A stretch of DNA of 64,000 bases from CAVUPF01 sp963803755 (GCA_963803755.1 CAWDNP010000003.1:62001-126000); one strand, 5' to 3'. Numbered from the stretch's first letter, positions 43,162 through 51,969 are shown. Numbers and translations: made by a program. Notes: generated from the sequence alone by a model not told the origin.

Positions 43162-44331
43162 ATGGGGGAGAGGGTTTCACCGGAGGCAGTAGAGATCGAA
43201 CCGTTAGGGACGGTCCCGAAGGGGCTGGATGAGGATTCGGGCGAGCAGCCCTTCGCGGAATCAGAAGAGCTTCGCGGACTGATTGCTCTGGGGCGGGAGC
43301 GCGGCTATCTGACCTTCGAGCAGATCGCCGGCACACTCGAGGAGGTCGAGGTGACCAAGGAGCAGGTCGCCAGCCTCCACAGCCACCTGGTCGAGCACGG
43401 CGTCGACGTGATCGCCGAGGACGGCGTCAGCGCCTACAAGGAACAGCGCGGGGCGGAGGCGAGCAACGGTCACCCGAAGAAACCGGAGCTGGACTTGACC
43501 GTCGAGCCCAGTCTCGACTCGCTGCGCCTCTACCTGCGCTCGATCGGTCAGGTCGACCTGCTGAGCGCCGCGCAGGAGATCGAATTGGCGAAACGGATCG
43601 AGCGCGGCGACATGCTGGCTAAGCGCCAGATGGTGGAGGCGAACCTGCGGCTGGTGGTCTCGATCGCGAAAGGCTATCTGGGCCGCGGGCTGAGCTTCCT
43701 CGATCTGATCCAGGAGGGCTCGCTGGGGCTGATTCGTGCGGTGGAGAAGTTTGACTACCGTCGCGGCTACAAGTTCTCTACCTACGCGACCTGGTGGATT
43801 CGCCAGGCGGTTACCCGTGCGATCGCCGACAAGGCGCGGACGATCCGAATTCCCGTCCACATGGTCGAGAAGCTAAACCGGGTCGCCCATGTCGAACGCC
43901 AGCTGGTGCAGAAACTGGGTCGGGAGCCCGAGCCGGCCGAGATTGCCGAGGAGCTGCGCTGGTCGGTACGCGACGTGCGCGACATCCTGCGGGTGGCGCA
44001 GCTGCCGGTCTCGCTGGAGAAACCAGTTGGCGATGAGGACGAATCCGAGCTGGGCGACTTCGTCGCCGACGACGCCGTCGCGGAGCCGTTCGAGGAGGCG
44101 AGCGAGCACCTGCAAAAGGAGGGAGTGCGGAAGGCGCTGAACGCCTTGCCCGAGCGGGAGCGGCAGGTGATCGAGCTACGCTACGGCCTCTCGGGCCTGG
44201 AGCCGCTGACGCTCGAGGAGGTGGGCCGCACCTTCGGCGTCACCCGTGAGCGCATCCGCCAGATAGAGAACAACACTCTGAAAAAGCTAAAGCGCCTGCC
44301 CGAGGCGCAGATGCTGCGCGAAGCCGGTTAG
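43162..44331 (+). CDS. sigA: Principal RNA polymerase sigma factor (RpoD/SigA)
   Basis: 389 residues. A region 1.1-like part (GLIALGRERGYLTFEQIAGT) is followed by region 1.2 (LDSLRLYLRSIGQVDLLSAA), region 2 with RLVVSIAKGYLGRGLSFLDL, IQEGSLGLIRAVEKFDYRRG and YKFSTYATWWIRQAVTRAIA, region 3 (RIPVHMVEKLNR), and region 4 ending 'GRTFGVTRERIRQIENNTLK'. The complete set identifies the housekeeping sigma-70. It is short of the long acidic N-terminal extension seen in Mycobacterium SigA. The start ATG 43162 keeps the full region 1. Confidence 0.93.
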   Translation: MGERVSPEAVEIEPLGTVPKGLDEDSGEQPFAESEELRGLIALGRERGYLTFEQIAGTLEEVEVTKEQVASLHSHLVEHGVDVIAEDGVSAYKEQRGAEASNGHPKKPELDLTVEPSLDSLRLYLRSIGQVDLLSAAQEIELAKRIERGDMLAKRQMVEANLRLVVSIAKGYLGRGLSFLDLIQEGSLGLIRAVEKFDYRRGYKFSTYATWWIRQAVTRAIADKARTIRIPVHMVEKLNRVAHVERQLVQKLGREPEPAEIAEELRWSVRDVRDILRVAQLPVSLEKPVGDEDESELGDFVADDAVAEPFEEASEHLQKEGVRKALNALPERERQVIELRYGLSGLEPLTLEEVGRTFGVTRERIRQIENNTLKKLKRLPEAQMLREAG

Positions 44332-44786
44332 CGCGGCTCCAAGACGAAGAGCGCGATGTCACGGTCGGTCTTTTCCTCGTAGTCGTCGAATCCTGCGTAC
44401 TGGTCGTTAGCTCTGCGCCATAGCTCGACCCGCTCCTCGCCTTCGGTGACCCGGGCTCTCACCCGGCGCAATTCGCGGCCGACCTCGACCTCGGCGTCGG
44501 GGTTCGCTTTCAGGTTGAGCGACCATGCCGGAGTGCGCGCGTTGCCGGCATTGGAGCCGATCACGATCAGCCGCTCGCCATCCGCCAAGTAAAGGACCGG
44601 CGCGGTCCTCGGTTCTCCCGACTTGCGCCCGGTGGTCGTGAGCAGTAGCACCGGCGCTTTGCCAACCTTCCCCATCAGTCGCCCGCCTGTGGCTCGGTAC
44701 AGCGGTACGTTCAGCTTCCCCGTCCACCGCAGCCCGGTAGCGCCGAGGGACATCGAGAACCGAGCCCAGGCCCTGTCGCTGATCAC
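44328..44786 (-). CDS. Deazaflavin-dependent nitroreductase-family protein
   Basis: About 152 residues of the Ddn / F420H2-dependent reductase family: RWTGKLNVPLYRATGGRLMG, PVLLLTTTGRKSGEPRTAPV (signature TTGRKSG), 'LYLADGERLIVIGSNAGNAR', TPAWSLNLKANPDAEVEVG and a C-terminal FDDYEEKTDRDIALFVLEP. The small split-barrel fold binds cofactor F420 and reduces quinones or nitro compounds. I use GTG 44786; ATG 44753 is an alternative giving 141 residues. It ends in a 4-base overlap with the sigma gene. Confidence 0.82.
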   Translation of the reverse strand: MISDRAWARFSMSLGATGLRWTGKLNVPLYRATGGRLMGKVGKAPVLLLTTTGRKSGEPRTAPVLYLADGERLIVIGSNAGNARTPAWSLNLKANPDAEVEVGRELRRVRARVTEGEERVELWRRANDQYAGFDDYEEKTDRDIALFVLEPR

Positions 44787-44886
44787 GGTGGCGAGTATCG
44801 CACCGTCAGTGTCGGTGTGGGTTCCCTCCGCGGTATTGCGCCGAGGAGGAGCTGCACCGCGGGGTGCGGAGCGTAGAGTGCCGTCG

Positions 44887-45261
44887 ATGGCCGCGCCCCA
44901 CCCCTTCCGTCGCGCCGCTGAAGCGAAGGATCTCGAGCTGCTGACCGAGACGCTGCGCGAGGATGTCGTCCTGCACAGCCCGGTCCTCTTCCGCGGCTTC
45001 GAGGGCCGTGAGGTCGTCATCCAGATCCTCGCTCACGTCGCCGAGACACTGGAGGACCTCACCTACGTCGACGAGCTGACCGACGACCGTACGATTGCGC
45101 TCCACTTCAAGGCCAGAGTCGGGGACCGAGAACTGGAGGGCATCGACTTCCTCGAGCTCGACGGGGAGGGCCGTGTTGCCGAGCTGACCGTCTTCATGCG
45201 CCCGATGTCCGCCCTCACCCGCTTCAACGAACGAATGGCGGAGCGTTTGGAGGTGGCATAG
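44887..45261 (+). CDS. SnoaL/NTF2-like protein
   Basis: 124 residues starting MAAPHPFRRAAEAKDLELLT, with ETLREDVVLHSPVLFRGFEG, EVVIQILAHVAETLEDLTYV and FLELDGEGRVAELTVFMRPM, the curved sheet of NTF2-like small domains related to SnoaL. A TAGAGT box 7 bases before the ATG suggests leaderless transcription. The family includes cyclases, isomerases and ligand carriers; no catalytic residues can be assigned here. Confidence 0.7.
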   Translation: MAAPHPFRRAAEAKDLELLTETLREDVVLHSPVLFRGFEGREVVIQILAHVAETLEDLTYVDELTDDRTIALHFKARVGDRELEGIDFLELDGEGRVAELTVFMRPMSALTRFNERMAERLEVA

Positions 45262-45301
45262 CCGCTTCGGATTGTCCTCTCTAGAATCGCCCTTCGACCC
45301 T

Positions 45302-45383
45302 GGGGGAGTGTCCGAGTGGTTAAAGGAGACGGGCTGTAAACCCGTTGGCTCTGCCTACGCAGGTTCGAATCCTGCCTCCCCCA
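45302..45383 (+). tRNA. tRNA-Tyr (anticodon GTA)
   Basis: Class II tRNA: acceptor GGGGGAG / CTCCCCC with discriminator A, anticodon stem-loop ACGGG-CTGTAAA-CCCGT, short variable arm TGGCTCTGCCTA, T-arm GCAGGTTCGAATCCTGC. Confidence 0.95.
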
Positions 45384-45448
45384 TAAATGAGTGCCCACGA
45401 CGGCAATGTGGTTACGATCGCCGGGGGATCCCCGCTTACGATGGGTGA

Positions 45449-46246
45449 ATGAGCAAGTCGCCCGAGGTCAGAGCCAAACCCCCCGAGGGCAAGATGACGA
45501 TCGGGGAGCTGGCGCGGCGGACCGGGATGACGGTGCGCAACATTCGCGCCCACCAGACGCGCGGCCTGCTGCCGCCCCCCGAGGTGCAGGGCCGCACCGG
45601 TTATTACGGCGAGGAGCACGTCGCCCGCATTGCCCTTACCCGCGAGATGCAGGCAGACGGCCTCAACCTGGAGGCGATCCGCCGCTTGCTCGCGGGGGTT
45701 GACGGCAGCGGTAACGAGATCCTTGACTTCACCCGCGCCCTGCGTGTCCCCTTCGAGGACGAGTCGCCGGAGATCGTCGAGCCGGAGGAGTTGGCGAGCA
45801 TGTGGGGGGGTGCCGGCCAGCCCGACTCGGATCTGGTGCGGCGAGCCGAGAAGCTCGGCATCCTGCGCGAGCTGCCAGACGGGCGCATCGAGGTGATCAG
45901 CCCGCGCCTGCAGCGGGCCGGGGCAGCGCTGGCCGAGCTCGGGGTCAGCCCCGACGCGAGCATGGTCACAGCAGAAAAGCTTCGCCGCCACGCCGAGGGC
46001 GCAGCCCGAGCCTTCGTCGACCTCTTTGTCGAGGAGATCTGGAAGCCGTTCGAGGAGGCCGGCTGCCCCGAGCAGGATTGGCCGAAGGTCCGCGAGGCGC
46101 TGGACCGGGTGCGCCCGCTCGCTTCCAGCGCCCTGCTCGCCACCTTCCAGATCACGATGAGCGAGGCGACCGAGAAGGCCAGCGAACGCACCCTCCAGGT
46201 TGTCGCCGGCAAGCCGCCGAAGCACAAGAAGCGCCGCCGCCGCTGA
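45449..46246 (+). CDS. MerR-family transcriptional regulator
   Basis: 265 residues. The N-terminal MerR domain is KMTIGELARRTGMTVRNIRA, HQTRGLLPPPEVQGRTGYYG, EEHVARIALTREMQADGLNL. Tyr replaced by His in the usual 'IRYY' (here IRAHQ) is a known variant of the MlrA-like group. The long C-terminal region (about 95-250) is helical and ends with a Lys/Arg-rich tail KPPKHKKRRRR. A TACGAT box 6 bases upstream hints at leaderless expression. The target is unknown; the dCTP deaminase gene follows after 20 bases. Confidence 0.82.
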   Translation: MSKSPEVRAKPPEGKMTIGELARRTGMTVRNIRAHQTRGLLPPPEVQGRTGYYGEEHVARIALTREMQADGLNLEAIRRLLAGVDGSGNEILDFTRALRVPFEDESPEIVEPEELASMWGGAGQPDSDLVRRAEKLGILRELPDGRIEVISPRLQRAGAALAELGVSPDASMVTAEKLRRHAEGAARAFVDLFVEEIWKPFEEAGCPEQDWPKVREALDRVRPLASSALLATFQITMSEATEKASERTLQVVAGKPPKHKKRRRR

Positions 46247-46266
46247 GCGCCGCATAATCTCTGCCG

Positions 46267-47484
46267 GTGACCGAGGCGGCGACAGCGGGCGAGGGCGCGG
46301 TCGGCGCTGCGGGGAGTGCGGCGGTCGCTGGCGTGTTGCCCTCCCAGGAGCTGAGCCGGGCTATTGAGGCCGAATGGGTCAGTTCCGGCGATTACCGGAT
46401 CCGCCCTGAGGCGATCCAGCCGGCGAGCATCGACCTCCGCCTCGGCGACTTCGCTTGGGCTCTGCGCTGCAGCTTCCTTCCCGACGTCGACTCGACGGTC
46501 GAGGAAAAGATCGACGGGCTCGCCTTCCAGAGGATCGACCTGCGTGACGGCGCCGTGCTGGAGCGCGATCGCCCCTACCTGGTGCCACTGATCGAGGAGC
46601 TGGCGCTGCCCGACGACGTGCGGGCGAAGGCGAACCCGAAGAGCTCGACCGGGCGACTGGACGTCTTCACCCGCGTCATCACCGACCGTCACCATCGCTT
46701 CGATGAGATCCGCCTGGGGTACCGGGGCAGGCTCTACCTGGAGATCGTGCCGCGCTCCTTTGCGATCCAGGTAAAGACCGGCCTCTCGCTCAACCAGTTG
46801 CGCCTCGCCCGCGGCGACGTGCGTCTCGGCGACGAGGATATCCGCCGCCTGCAGGCCGAGTTCCCGCTGCTCTACCTCGACTCCCACGCGCTGCGCGAGT
46901 CCGAGCTGGCGCTAGCCGACGGCCTCTTCCTCAGCGTCGACCTCTCGGGGCCGGGCGACCGCGTGGTCGGCTACCGAGCGAAGAAGAACAGCCTCCCGGT
47001 CGACCTCGCCCGTGTGCATGCCTACCGCTGGACTGACTACTGGGACCCGGTCTTCCCCGAGCCGGGCGGGCGGATCGTGCTGGAGCCGGAGATCTTCTAC
47101 CTGTTGCTCTCAGCCGAGGGGGTCTGCATCCCCCCGCAGATCGCCGCCGAGATGATGGCCTACGATCCAACCGCGGGCGAGCTCCGAACCCACTACGCCG
47201 GCTTCTTTGACCCGGGGTTCGGCTACGACCCGGTCGGCGACCGCCACGGCAGCCGCGCCGCGCTGGAGGTGCGCGCCCGCGATGTCTCCTTCATGGTCGA
47301 GCACCGCCAGCCGGTTTGCAAGCTGGGTCTGGAGCGGATGGTCGCCCCCGCCGAGCGCCTCTACGGCCAGGAGCTGGGGTCTAACTACCAGGGCCAGGTG
47401 ACGATGCTGAGTAAGCACTTCGAGGAGCAGACGGCGGGCGGCCAGCCGCCTCAGGCCAGCCGCCCCGAGCCGGCTGCATCCTAG
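46267..47484 (+). CDS. Double-length 2'-deoxycytidine 5'-triphosphate deaminase
   Basis: 405 residues with two Dcd/dUTPase-like beta folds: the first with 'AIQPASIDLRLGDFAWALRC' and AKANPKSSTGRLDVFTRVIT, the second with FGYDPVGDRHGSRAALEVRA. It supplies dUTP, and so thymidylate precursors, from dCTP. The long form (COG0717 with the N-terminal DCD domain) is best known outside actinobacteria, which usually have a 190-residue Dcd. A CATAAT box lies 8 bases before the GTG start. The C-terminus is a disordered Gln/Pro-rich tail. Confidence 0.82.
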   Translation: MTEAATAGEGAVGAAGSAAVAGVLPSQELSRAIEAEWVSSGDYRIRPEAIQPASIDLRLGDFAWALRCSFLPDVDSTVEEKIDGLAFQRIDLRDGAVLERDRPYLVPLIEELALPDDVRAKANPKSSTGRLDVFTRVITDRHHRFDEIRLGYRGRLYLEIVPRSFAIQVKTGLSLNQLRLARGDVRLGDEDIRRLQAEFPLLYLDSHALRESELALADGLFLSVDLSGPGDRVVGYRAKKNSLPVDLARVHAYRWTDYWDPVFPEPGGRIVLEPEIFYLLLSAEGVCIPPQIAAEMMAYDPTAGELRTHYAGFFDPGFGYDPVGDRHGSRAALEVRARDVSFMVEHRQPVCKLGLERMVAPAERLYGQELGSNYQGQVTMLSKHFEEQTAGGQPPQASRPEPAAS

Positions 47485-48257
47485 GTCAGGGTTCGGCCGA
47501 GGAACCCCGTCATCCGGTCCCAGAGCCGGAACGCGGCCTCCTCGACGTAGTTGGGCCGGTAGTCGGCGAAGAAGGCGTGCCCGGCGCCCTCATAGACATC
47601 CAGCTCGAACTCCTTGCCCGCGGCGCGCAGTCGCTCGGTCAGCGCCTCGGCGTCCTCGGGTGAGGGGTTCTGGTCCTCGGCGCCGACGGCGATCATCAGC
47701 GGGCAGGACAGGTTCTCGGCAAGGTCGATCACCGGCGCCGGGCGCTCCGGCGTCGTCTGCGCGTCGCGGGTGGCGCTCCTGACGAAGGCTCCCCAGCAGT
47801 CGACGGCGGCGTCGAGTCGGTCGCTGGAGCAGGCGAGGAGCAGCGTCTGGCGACCGCCCGAGCAGAAGCCGACGCAGCCGACCTTGCCGCTCGCCTGCGG
47901 CTGCTCGGCGAGGAAGTCCGCGGCGCCCTCGAGGTCGCCGACCACCCGCTCGTCGGGCTGGGCGAGCATGATCCGCATGATGTCCTCCAGCTGGGGATCG
48001 GCTGGCATCCCCTCGCGTGTGTAGAGGTCGGGGGCGAGGGCGAGGTAGCCGATCGCTGCGAAGCGCCGGGCGACATCTCGGATGTGGTCGTTCAGCCCAA
48101 ACGCCTCGTGGATGACGATCAGCTCCGGGCGTGGTCCGTTCGTCGCCGGTCGCGCCAGGTACCCGTCGATCGCAACGTCGTTGTGGCCGGGGAAGGAGAC
48201 CTCAACCTCCTCGATCCGTGTCCGCTCCTCAGCACTCACTTCTCCCGCAACGCTCAT
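47481..48257 (-). CDS. Dienelactone hydrolase family protein
   Basis: 258-residue alpha/beta hydrolase: VIHEAFGLNDHIRDVARRFA, LALAPDLYTREGMP, the nucleophile elbow GCVGFCSGGRQTLL with cysteine as nucleophile, then LMIAVGAEDQNPSPEDAEAL (catalytic Asp) and YEGAGHAFFADYRPNY (catalytic His). The Cys-Asp-His triad is that of dienelactone hydrolases, which open cyclic esters in aromatic degradation, though many relatives act on other esters. It is convergent with the deaminase gene, overlapping by 4 bases. Confidence 0.88.
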   Translation of the reverse strand: MSVAGEVSAEERTRIEEVEVSFPGHNDVAIDGYLARPATNGPRPELIVIHEAFGLNDHIRDVARRFAAIGYLALAPDLYTREGMPADPQLEDIMRIMLAQPDERVVGDLEGAADFLAEQPQASGKVGCVGFCSGGRQTLLLACSSDRLDAAVDCWGAFVRSATRDAQTTPERPAPVIDLAENLSCPLMIAVGAEDQNPSPEDAEALTERLRAAGKEFELDVYEGAGHAFFADYRPNYVEEAAFRLWDRMTGFLGRTLT

Positions 48258-48284
48258 CTTGCCCCGTTCTTTCTCTTTAGTCGA

Positions 48285-49121
48285 CTACAGAATCGCTCTG
48301 GGGTACGCCCGGGTCGCCGCCACGACCATCGCCACGAAGAAGGTGGCGACGACTAAGAAGTCGAGCCACAGCTCCCCCGCACCGCCCACCCCGACCAGCA
48401 TCTGGCGCAATCCCTGCACCTCGTAGGTGAGTGGGTTGACTCGCGCCACCACATGCAGCCAGCCCGGCAGGATCGATAGCGGGTAAAGCGCCGAGGAAGC
48501 GAAGAAGAGCGGCATCATGACCAGCTGGCCGATCCCCATGAAGCGCTCGCGGGTGCGCACCGCGGCGGCGATCAGCATCGAGAGGCAGGCGAAGGAGGCG
48601 GTGCCGAGGACGAGCAGGGTCAGCGCCCCAGCCAGGTCGAGCACGTTGTAGTCGAGCGGGATGCCGGCGATCGCGAGGACGATCAGCAGCAGCACACCCT
48701 GGGCGAGCGCCCGCACCCCGGCGCCGGCCGCCTTGCCGAGCACGATCGCGGTGCGCGGCAGCGGGGTGGCGAGCAGTCGCTGGAGCTGGCCGACGTCGCG
48801 CTCCCAGATCACCGCCAGGCCGAAGAAGATCGCGATGAAGAGGGCAGCTTGGGCCATCACGCCGGGCGCCAGGTAGGCCTGGTAGTCGGTGGCGCCGGCG
48901 CTGAGCTGGCGGTTGTGCTGCAGGGCGGTGCCGAAGATGAACAGCCACAGCAGCGGTTGCACCGAGCGGGTGAGGATGTCAACGTGGTCGTGGCGGAGCT
49001 TGCGCATCTCCGCCCTCGCCATCGCGTGGGTGCCGCCGACGAGGCGGCGCAGGACCGAGCCGCGCAGCGCGGGCAGGCGTTTCAGCCGAGGCGGCGGGCA
49101 ACGCGCCGGGCATGCGGACAT
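48285..49121 (-). CDS. ABC-2 type transporter permease
   Basis: 278 residues with six hydrophobic segments after a basic start: 'ILTRSVQPLLWLFIFGTALQ', AYLAPGVMAQAALFIAIFFG, VIWERDVGQLQRLLATPLPR (a conserved cytoplasmic loop), 'LYPLSILPGWLHVVARVNPL'. Drug- or lipid-exporting ABC systems of the DrrB/NodJ type look like this. GGGAGG 8 bases upstream supports ATG 49121, which lies inside the end of the ATPase gene. Last gene of a four-gene operon. Confidence 0.88.
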   Translation of the reverse strand: MSACPARCPPPRLKRLPALRGSVLRRLVGGTHAMARAEMRKLRHDHVDILTRSVQPLLWLFIFGTALQHNRQLSAGATDYQAYLAPGVMAQAALFIAIFFGLAVIWERDVGQLQRLLATPLPRTAIVLGKAAGAGVRALAQGVLLLIVLAIAGIPLDYNVLDLAGALTLLVLGTASFACLSMLIAAAVRTRERFMGIGQLVMMPLFFASSALYPLSILPGWLHVVARVNPLTYEVQGLRQMLVGVGGAGELWLDFLVVATFFVAMVVAATRAYPRAIL

Positions 49122-49929
49122 CGGCCATCCTCCCTTCCTCTCGCGATCTCCAGTCCGGTGACCTCCCTGAAGACCTCCTCAAGGCCCGCGACTTCGTGCT
49201 TCTCGCGCAGCTCCTGCGGCGTCCCCTGCTCGACCAGCGCGCCCGCGGTCCATGATCGCCAGCCGCTCGCAGTGGCGCTCGGCCTCCTCCATCATGTGGG
49301 TGGTGACGACGATCGACGTCCCCGCCTGCTCGCGCAACGCGTGCAGTCGTTCCCAGACGAGGCCGCGGGCGATCGGATCGAGGCCGACGGTGGGCTCGTC
49401 GAGGAAGAGGACGATCGGCTCGTTGAGCAGGGCGGAGGCGATCTCCAGCCGTCGCAGCATGCCGCCGGAGAAGTCGCGAGCGAGGCGGTTCATCAGGCCC
49501 TCGATCTGCATCGCCTCGACCGCCTCCTCGATCCGCTCGTGCCCGGTCGCGTCGCGGCACGCCGGTGACGCGGGCGTAGAACTCGAGGTTCTCGCGGGCG
49601 GTAAGGGCGCCGTCGACGGAGAGCGCCTGCGGCACGTATCCGATCGAGGCACGCACCTGGAGCGATTCCCGCTCGACGTCGTGGCTGGCGACCAGGGCGC
49701 GACCGCCACCCGGCGGCAGCAGCGTTGTGATCACGCGCAGGGTGGTGGTCTTGCCGGCGCCGTTGGGCCCGAGCAGGCCGAAGACCTCGGCCCGCTCGAC
49801 GGAAAAGGAGACCCCGTCGACGGCACGCAGCTCGCCGAAGGGGACGACGAGGTTCTCGACCCAGACGGTCGGCGTCGCCACGCCGGGCATCGGGGGCTGG
49901 CCGGAGGCGAGGGCGACCCCGTCGCTCAT
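49082..49929 (-). CDS. ABC transporter ATP-binding protein (DrrA-like), two apparent frameshifts
   Basis: Frame one carries ENLVVPFGELRAVDGVSFSV, Walker A LLGPNGAGKTTTLRVI and 'IGYVPQALSVDGALTARENL'. A break near 49560 moves to a frame with RIEEAVEAMQIEGLMNRLAR, signature DFSGGMLRRLEIASAL and Walker B PIVLFLDEPTVGLDP. A second break near 49245 leads to 'MDRGALVEQGTPQELREKHE' and an end at 49082. All motifs needed for ATP hydrolysis exist across frames, so indel errors are likely. The start overlaps the merR stop by 4 bases and the end overlaps the permease start. Confidence 0.8.
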
Positions 49930-50390
49930 CTGCTTGCCTTGCTGGCGCCGAGCTCTCGAAGCCGTCCCTGCAGGCGCTTGCGCTTCGCCAGCAGCTCCCC
50001 TTCCAGCTTGGCGATCTCGTCGCGGCGGCGGCGCGCCAGCTCGAGCTGGCGGGCAATGTGCCCGAGCGACTCGTCGAGGATCTGGCGGCGGCGGACCGGG
50101 TCCTCGACGCCGCTGCGCCACTCGCGGCGCAGGGCGGCACGGGCATCCTCGGCCTCGACCAGCTCCTTCAACTCCTCGAGTGAGACCCCAAGCAGGTCTT
50201 TCAATCGCAGCAGGTCGGTGAGCCGCTCGACGTCTGCCTCGGCGTAGGTACGGTGGGTGCCGGGCTCGCGACCGCTCGCCACGGGCAGCAGGCCGATCTC
50301 CTCGTAGTAGCGGATCGTGCGCGGCGTGGTACCTGCCAGCTTGGCGACGTCGCCGATTCGCAGCTCTGCATCCGGCCGGGCCGCGCTCAT
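49926..50390 (-). CDS. MerR-family transcriptional regulator
   Basis: 154 residues: classical MerR start LRIGDVAKLAGTTPRTIRYY, EEIGLLPVASGREPGTHRTY, then VERLTDLLRLKDLLGVSLEE and a long antiparallel coiled coil (HIARQLELARRRRDEIAKLE … KRKRLQGRLRELG) for dimerisation. No cysteines suited to metal binding, so a drug-type ligand is expected (TipA/BmrR-like). Set between the MFS and ABC genes with 4-base overlaps on both sides, it is probably the autoregulator of this efflux operon. Confidence 0.87.
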   Translation of the reverse strand: MSAARPDAELRIGDVAKLAGTTPRTIRYYEEIGLLPVASGREPGTHRTYAEADVERLTDLLRLKDLLGVSLEELKELVEAEDARAALRREWRSGVEDPVRRRQILDESLGHIARQLELARRRRDEIAKLEGELLAKRKRLQGRLRELGASKASR

Positions 50391-51934
50391 GGGATCGCCT
50401 CCACCTCCTCGCGGATCGCCTCCTCGATGGCTTCCACTGGACTGCATGGGGTGGAATCCTCCTCGTTATCGTTCTCGGCGGAGACGTGGCGGGGCCGCAG
50501 CAGCGAGACTCCCGCGCCGAGAAGCGAGGTCGCCGCCAACACCCACAGCGACGTGTGCATGTTCTGGATGAACGGTTGGAGCTGGGCTTCGGAAAGGCCT
50601 GAGGCGAGCCCGGAGAAGATCTTGAAGAGGACTGACTTCGGTACCGCGGCGGTGATGATCGCCAGCACGAAGGCGATCGAGATCACCGCCCCGGTGTTTT
50701 GCAGCATCATCCTGGCGCCGGCGGCGATCCCGCGCCGGTGGGTCGGCACCGTCCCCATCATCGCCGCCGTGTTGGGCGAGTTGAACATCCCCGAGCCGAC
50801 CCCGACCATCCCCAGCCACAGCATGCTCTGCCAGTAGGGGCTGTGGGCCTGCAGCGTGGTCATCAGCGCCAGCGCCACGGCGCTGATGACCATCCCCAGC
50901 GCCGCCAGCATCCGCGAGCCGCGGCGGTCGGCCCAGATCCCGGCCAGCGGGGAGGCGATCAGCATCCCGAGCGCCATCGGGGCGAGCTTGATCCCGGCGG
51001 TGATCGGGCTGTCGCCTTGGGCGCCCTGGTAGTAGAAGACGAAGACGAAGAGCAGCGCGAAGCGCGAGAGCCCGTTGATGAAGGCGGCCCCGCTGGCCGC
51101 CGCGAACATCCGGTTGCGGAAGATCGAAAGGTCGAGCATCGGGGCGCGGGCGCGGCTCTCGATCACGATGAAGAGGGGGAGCAGGACCGCGGAGGCCGCG
51201 AGACTGCCGATCACCAGCGGCTCATCCCAGCCCGAGATGCCGCCGCGCGAAAGCCCGTAGACGAGGCCGGTCAGCCCGACCACGAAGGTGAGGGTCCCGA
51301 GCAGGTCGAGACCGCGCTCGGCGTCGCGACGGGCCAGCTCGCGCAGGACCAGCGCCCCCCAAGCGGCACCAGCGAGGGCGAGCGGCACGTTGAACCAGAA
51401 GACCCAGTGCCAGGAGATCGCGACCAGGGCGCCGCCGAGCACCGGGCCGAGCACCAGCCCGATCGCGGCGACCATCGTGTTGGTGCCCATCGCCAGGCCG
51501 AGTTGCTCCTTGGGGAAGGCGTCGGTGACGAGCGCCGCCGCGTTGGCGAAGAGGAAGGCGCCGCCGATGCCCTGGACGATCCGCCAGGCGATCAACTCGG
51601 TTCCGTTAGCCGAGAAACCGGCGCCGAGCGAGGCGGCGGCGAAGACGAGGAAGCCGGCGATGTAGGCGGTCTTTCGGCCGAAGAGGTCGGAGAGGCGACC
51701 GGCGGTCAGGACCAGAACGGTCGAGGAGATCATGTAGGCGAGGATCACCCAGACGAGCTGGAGCAGCGAGGTGCCGAGCGCGCGCTCCAGGTCCGGCAGG
51801 GCGATGATCAGCGTCCCCGAGTTGGTTGCCACCAGCAGCATCCCGAGGCTGGTGCAGGAGAGCGCCCACCACTTGTAATTCTCGTGATCGGCGGAGACTC
51901 CGGGGCCGACTCGAAATCTATTTCTTACGTTCAC
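50387..51934 (-). CDS. MFS drug efflux transporter (DHA2 family, 14 helices)
   Basis: 515 residues: 'LVATNSGTLIIALPDLERAL' (motif D1 region), WVILAYMISSTVLVLTAGRL, SDLFGRKTAYIAGF (motif A), LVLGPVLGGALV (motif C), and a charged C-terminal tail with an acidic helix (EAIEEAIREEVEAIP). A proton-coupled exporter of the EmrB/QacA kind. The GTG at 51934 lies 7 bases from a TATAGT box. First gene of the operon with merR and the ABC exporter, so two efflux systems share one regulator. Confidence 0.88.
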   Translation of the reverse strand: MNVRNRFRVGPGVSADHENYKWWALSCTSLGMLLVATNSGTLIIALPDLERALGTSLLQLVWVILAYMISSTVLVLTAGRLSDLFGRKTAYIAGFLVFAAASLGAGFSANGTELIAWRIVQGIGGAFLFANAAALVTDAFPKEQLGLAMGTNTMVAAIGLVLGPVLGGALVAISWHWVFWFNVPLALAGAAWGALVLRELARRDAERGLDLLGTLTFVVGLTGLVYGLSRGGISGWDEPLVIGSLAASAVLLPLFIVIESRARAPMLDLSIFRNRMFAAASGAAFINGLSRFALLFVFVFYYQGAQGDSPITAGIKLAPMALGMLIASPLAGIWADRRGSRMLAALGMVISAVALALMTTLQAHSPYWQSMLWLGMVGVGSGMFNSPNTAAMMGTVPTHRRGIAAGARMMLQNTGAVISIAFVLAIITAAVPKSVLFKIFSGLASGLSEAQLQPFIQNMHTSLWVLAATSLLGAGVSLLRPRHVSAENDNEEDSTPCSPVEAIEEAIREEVEAIP

Positions 51935-51941
51935 GTCAAAT

Positions 51942-51962
51942 ACTATAGCGCCCCTCTAAGAT
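51942..51962. promoter_or_regulatory. Paired divergent -10 boxes, both leaderless
   Basis: TATAGT on the minus strand (51947-51942) is 7 bases before the MFS GTG, and TAAGAT on the plus strand (51957-51962) is 7 bases before the YtoQ GTG. The two start codons are only 35 bases apart, so each promoter's -35 region falls next to or within the other gene. Mutual interference or joint MerR control is possible. Confidence 0.5.
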
Positions 51963-51969
51963 CGGTGCC

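Noticed and set aside
48979..50121. A single 380-codon frame across the ABC ATPase and permease region
   Set aside because: It is a composite: real ATPase sequence in its middle, then frameshifted text; the true gene spans 49082-49929 over several frames.
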